This document shows positions 61,879-64,000 of a stretch of DNA of 64,000 bases, in pieces. How positions within the stretch are numbered: the first letter of the stretch is position 1; each line of letters begins with the position of its first letter. Made by a program: the position numbers and the translations under genes. The notes under the pieces were generated by a model. It was not told the origin of the DNA, did no database searches, and worked only from the letters and a program-made list of their open reading frames with translations. Where the stretch lies: the NCBI RefSeq assembly GCF_008123425.1, contig NZ_VSSS01000080.1:1-64000 (forward strand). The letters are read 5' to 3'. Source of the DNA: Bradyrhizobium rifense (GTDB taxonomy: Bacteria > Pseudomonadota > Alphaproteobacteria > Rhizobiales > Xanthobacteraceae).

Positions 61879-63642
61879 GCGCTCCATCCGCTCGATCAGT
61901 TCCGGGCATTCCAGACCTTGAGTGGCGCCGGATTATCCGACGAGGATATCGCTGCCCGGCACTTCGTGACACCGGCTGTCGTGAAGCAACGACTCCGGCT
62001 GGCGTCCGTTTCGCCAAAGCTGCACGACGTCTACGCCGAAGACGGCATGGCTCTCGAGCAACTCATGGCCTTCTCTGTGACAGCCGACCACGCGCGCCAG
62101 GAGCAGGTCTGGGAGAACGTCAGCCGGTCGGGCTATGACGAGCCCTATCAGATCCGGCGAATGCTCACGGAAAATACCGTGCGCGCGTCCGATCGCCGCG
62201 TTCAGTTCATTGGGCTGGATGCTTACGAGCAGGCTGGTGGCGGCGTTTTGCGGGATCTGTTCGAGCACGATGATGGCGGCTGGCTGCAGGACGTTGCTTT
62301 GCTTGATCGTCTCGTGACAGAAAAGCTCAAGGCCGAGGCCGAGACGATCGCTGCGCAGGGCTGGAAGTGGATTTCGCTCGCCGTCGAATTCCCCTACGGC
62401 CACACCGGGGGCCTTCGCGAAATCGAGGGCAAATCTATTGATCTCTCCCCAGAGGAGCAGGCCACCATCGACGCCCTCAGCGCCGAGCAGGCCAAGCTTG
62501 AATCCGACTATCAGGATGCCGACGAGCTGCCCGATGAGGTCGATCAGCGTCTCGGCGAAATCGAGGCGGCACTGATCGCGTTCGAAAACCGGCCGATGAT
62601 TTACGATCCGGCCGAGATCGCCCGCGCTGGCGTCTTCGTCAGCATCGATTCCGAGGGGCGCCTCTCGGTGGATCGGGGTTACGTCCGGCCGGAGGACGAT
62701 TTGTCGGCAGACGATCCTGAGGTCGGACATGCCGATGACACCCAGTCGATCGAGGGGAAGGCGGCTGGTACTTCCGTCCAGCGCTCGGTCATCGCGGTGG
62801 CTGGCGGCGCTACTGATTCCGAAGAAGATGATGAGGACGGAACAAAACCTCTGCCGGATCGCCTCATCACCGAGCTGACGGCGCATCGCACGCTGGCGTT
62901 GCGGGATGCGCTGGCACAAGATCCTCCGATCGCGTTCCAGGCGGTGCTGCATAACTTCGTGCTGACGGCCTTTTACCGCTTTGCATCGTCCGGAAGCTGC
63001 CTTGAGATCGGGCTTCGCACGCCGACCTTTCCGGCTCAAGCGCCTGGCTTGAGGGAAAGCGCGTCCGCGAAGGCCGTCGAGGCGCGGCATGAATCCTGGA
63101 AGGCACGGTTGCCGAACAGTGAGAGCGATCTTTGGGACGCGCTCACGGCCCTTGATGGCGCCGCGCAGGCGTCCCTGTTCGCTCACTGTGCATCATTCGC
63201 GGTCAACGCCGTCCATGAGCCGGCCAACCGCTATAATCAGGGCCGCGTCTCCGCCCACGGCGTTCGCACCCGACTGGACCAGGCCGAAGTCCTGGCACGT
63301 GCCGTCGGCCTCGACATGGTTCGAGCGGGCTGGAAGCCCTCCGTCGACAACTATCTCGGCCGGGTCACCAAGCCTCGCATTCTGGAGGCAGTGCGGGAAG
63401 CCAAGGGCGAGTCGTCTGCGCAGTTGATCGACCACCTGAAGGAGGCGGACATGGCCAAGGAGGCTGAGCGTCTGCTCGATGGTTCGGGCTGGTTGCCGGA
63501 GCCGCTGCGTCTCGTCGATCCCAATGCGGCGTCAGGGGAGCAGGAGAGTGAAGCAGGCCCGCTGCCCGAATTCCTCGCCGACGATGAGGATCGGGAGAAC
63601 GCCGGCGAAGATGATCCGCAACAGCTCGACGCAGCTGAGTGA
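61879..63642 (+). pseudogene. parB: parB-like gene, 3' part downstream of the RIT element
   Basis: Opens with ALHPLDQFRAFQTLSGAGLSDEDIAARHFVTPAVV, the ParB central HTH region, and runs open for 588 codons to TGA at 63642 (acidic C-terminus EDRENAGEDDPQQLDAAE). The first 13 residues lie between an in-frame TAA and the first usable ATG (62047), so any product made now would lack the HTH start. It is otherwise undamaged, which suggests a recent insertion. Precise excision would restore the gene. Confidence 0.85.
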
Positions 63643-63764
63643 CATCGTAGAAGGGACGGCTCCGGCCGTCCGGCAATTGCTTGGGGACTGGTGTGCCGCA
63701 CCGGTCCCCATTCTTATGGGCGAGGAATGAGAGGGAGAGCCGGGCCGGGAAGGGTTTGAGCCGT

Positions 63765-63799
63765 CGGGTCTTAAGGAGAGCGCCGGATGGTTCGACCCG
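63765..63799 (+). promoter_or_regulatory. Hairpin in the leader of the last gene
   Basis: CGGGTC at 63765-63770 pairs with GACCCG at 63794-63799 in the 184-bp interval between parB and the strawberry-notch gene. It is not the same as the ardC/parB leader but holds a similar position. Regulatory role unproven. Confidence 0.3.
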
Positions 63800-63826
63800 T
63801 TTCCTGCTCTCCGAAAGAACCCTGTC

Positions 63827-64000
63827 ATGACCGAATCTCTCGCCGGCGGCGCTGCCGCCGTGCCGCTCTCGATGCGCGCCGCTGCAACTCTCACCTCCGC
63901 TACCGTCAGGGCCGCGCGACAGCTCGCGATTGATCTCGAGCGCGGCCGTCGCATCGATGCCGCTGTCCTGCGCGGCGCCATGGAAGCTGCTTTCGGCGCT
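63827..64000 (+). CDS. Strawberry-notch-type helicase, 5' end only
   Basis: 58 codons from the ATG at 63827 run off the window: MTESLAGGAAAVPLSMRAAA, then RAARQLAIDLERGRRIDAAVLRGAMEAAFGA. This N-terminus is typical of the very large strawberry-notch-like helicase/methylase proteins that follow ardC and parB on alphaproteobacterial plasmids. The identification rests on a short piece and on gene order. Confidence 0.6.
   Translation, partial: MTESLAGGAAAVPLSMRAAATLTSATVRAARQLAIDLERGRRIDAAVLRGAMEAAFGA

Larger units (their letters stand above)
55338..61879 (+). mobile_element. RIT (recombinase-in-trio) element inserted in parB
   Basis: About 6.5 kb. The ends are inverted repeats: left TTAGGTT..AACTGTCCTGTTAG (55345-55373) and the reverse complement at the right (61851-61877). 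Inside are three consecutive tyrosine recombinases, a DUF6262-like protein and a passenger gene. Outside the repeats the parB flanks form the palindrome CGGATGG-N4-CCATCCG (55332-55338 and 61884-61890), the apparent target. RIT elements are known as mobile units of three adjacent recombinase genes with long imperfect terminal repeats. ritC is damaged, so this copy may be immobile on its own. Confidence 0.85.

Noticed and set aside
61933..63186. 417-codon minus-strand frame
   Set aside because: Antisense to the parB 3' part; composition typical of a shadow frame.

Overview
The window looks like an accessory region of an alphaproteobacterium, most probably Bradyrhizobium or a close relative. 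The grounds are high GC, a ROSE-type heat-shock leader in front of an Hsp20 gene, a two-hairpin dispersed repeat of a kind I know from Bradyrhizobium, two stand-alone LigD-type ligases beside Ku, a DUF3606 protein, an HWE-type histidine kinase, and ArdC/ParB/strawberry-notch plasmid or ICE genes. No complete tRNA, rRNA or CRISPR array was seen.

Layout. (1) 1-265 is the 3' remnant of a parB-like gene that abuts what looks like the right end of a recombinase-in-trio (RIT) element. (2) 455-5008 is an organosulfur acquisition operon: ABC permease, ATPase, Tat-exported binding protein, OsmC protein and flavin monooxygenase. (3) 5009-16255 is a gene-poor, lower-GC accessory block. It holds a run of HEPN-like proteins, an orphan HTH protein, a tRNA-Met 3' fragment, a patatin, a CHAT-type protease and several broken genes. 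(4) 16256-30579 is one long plus-strand cluster: a sigma-70-like factor, a partner protein, an ImmA/IrrE-UvrD fusion, a small protein, SbcD- and SbcC-like proteins, and a 1667-aa helicase with a C-terminal Vsr/DUF559-like nuclease. I could not match this combination to a named defence system; it is the best candidate for something undescribed. (5) 31522-36891 is an IetAS-like ATPase/subtilase pair, with an unknown protein and a HEPN-like protein behind it. (6) 37021-53419 is a DNA-repair and stress block: SRAP, an IS110 copy, Ku, Nudix, phosphoesterase, two ATP-dependent ligases, Hsp20 with its thermometer, a histidine kinase with a frameshifted response regulator, and a secreted nuclease. (7) 53861-64000 is a plasmid/ICE module: ArdC, a parB split by a RIT element of about 6.5 kb, and the start of a strawberry-notch gene.

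How it fits together. The two parB fragments at 1 and 61879 are interrupted at the same codon, so RIT elements appear to target one palindromic site inside parB genes. Systems that act on nucleic acids (SbcCD, helicases, Ku/ligase, HEPN) and proteases (IetS, CHAT, ImmA) are packed between mobile modules, as in a defence island. Several genes are decaying: two clear pseudogenes (DUF1236, response regulator), ritC, a SRAP gene with no ATG, and two further interrupted genes. This suggests a region under fast turnover.
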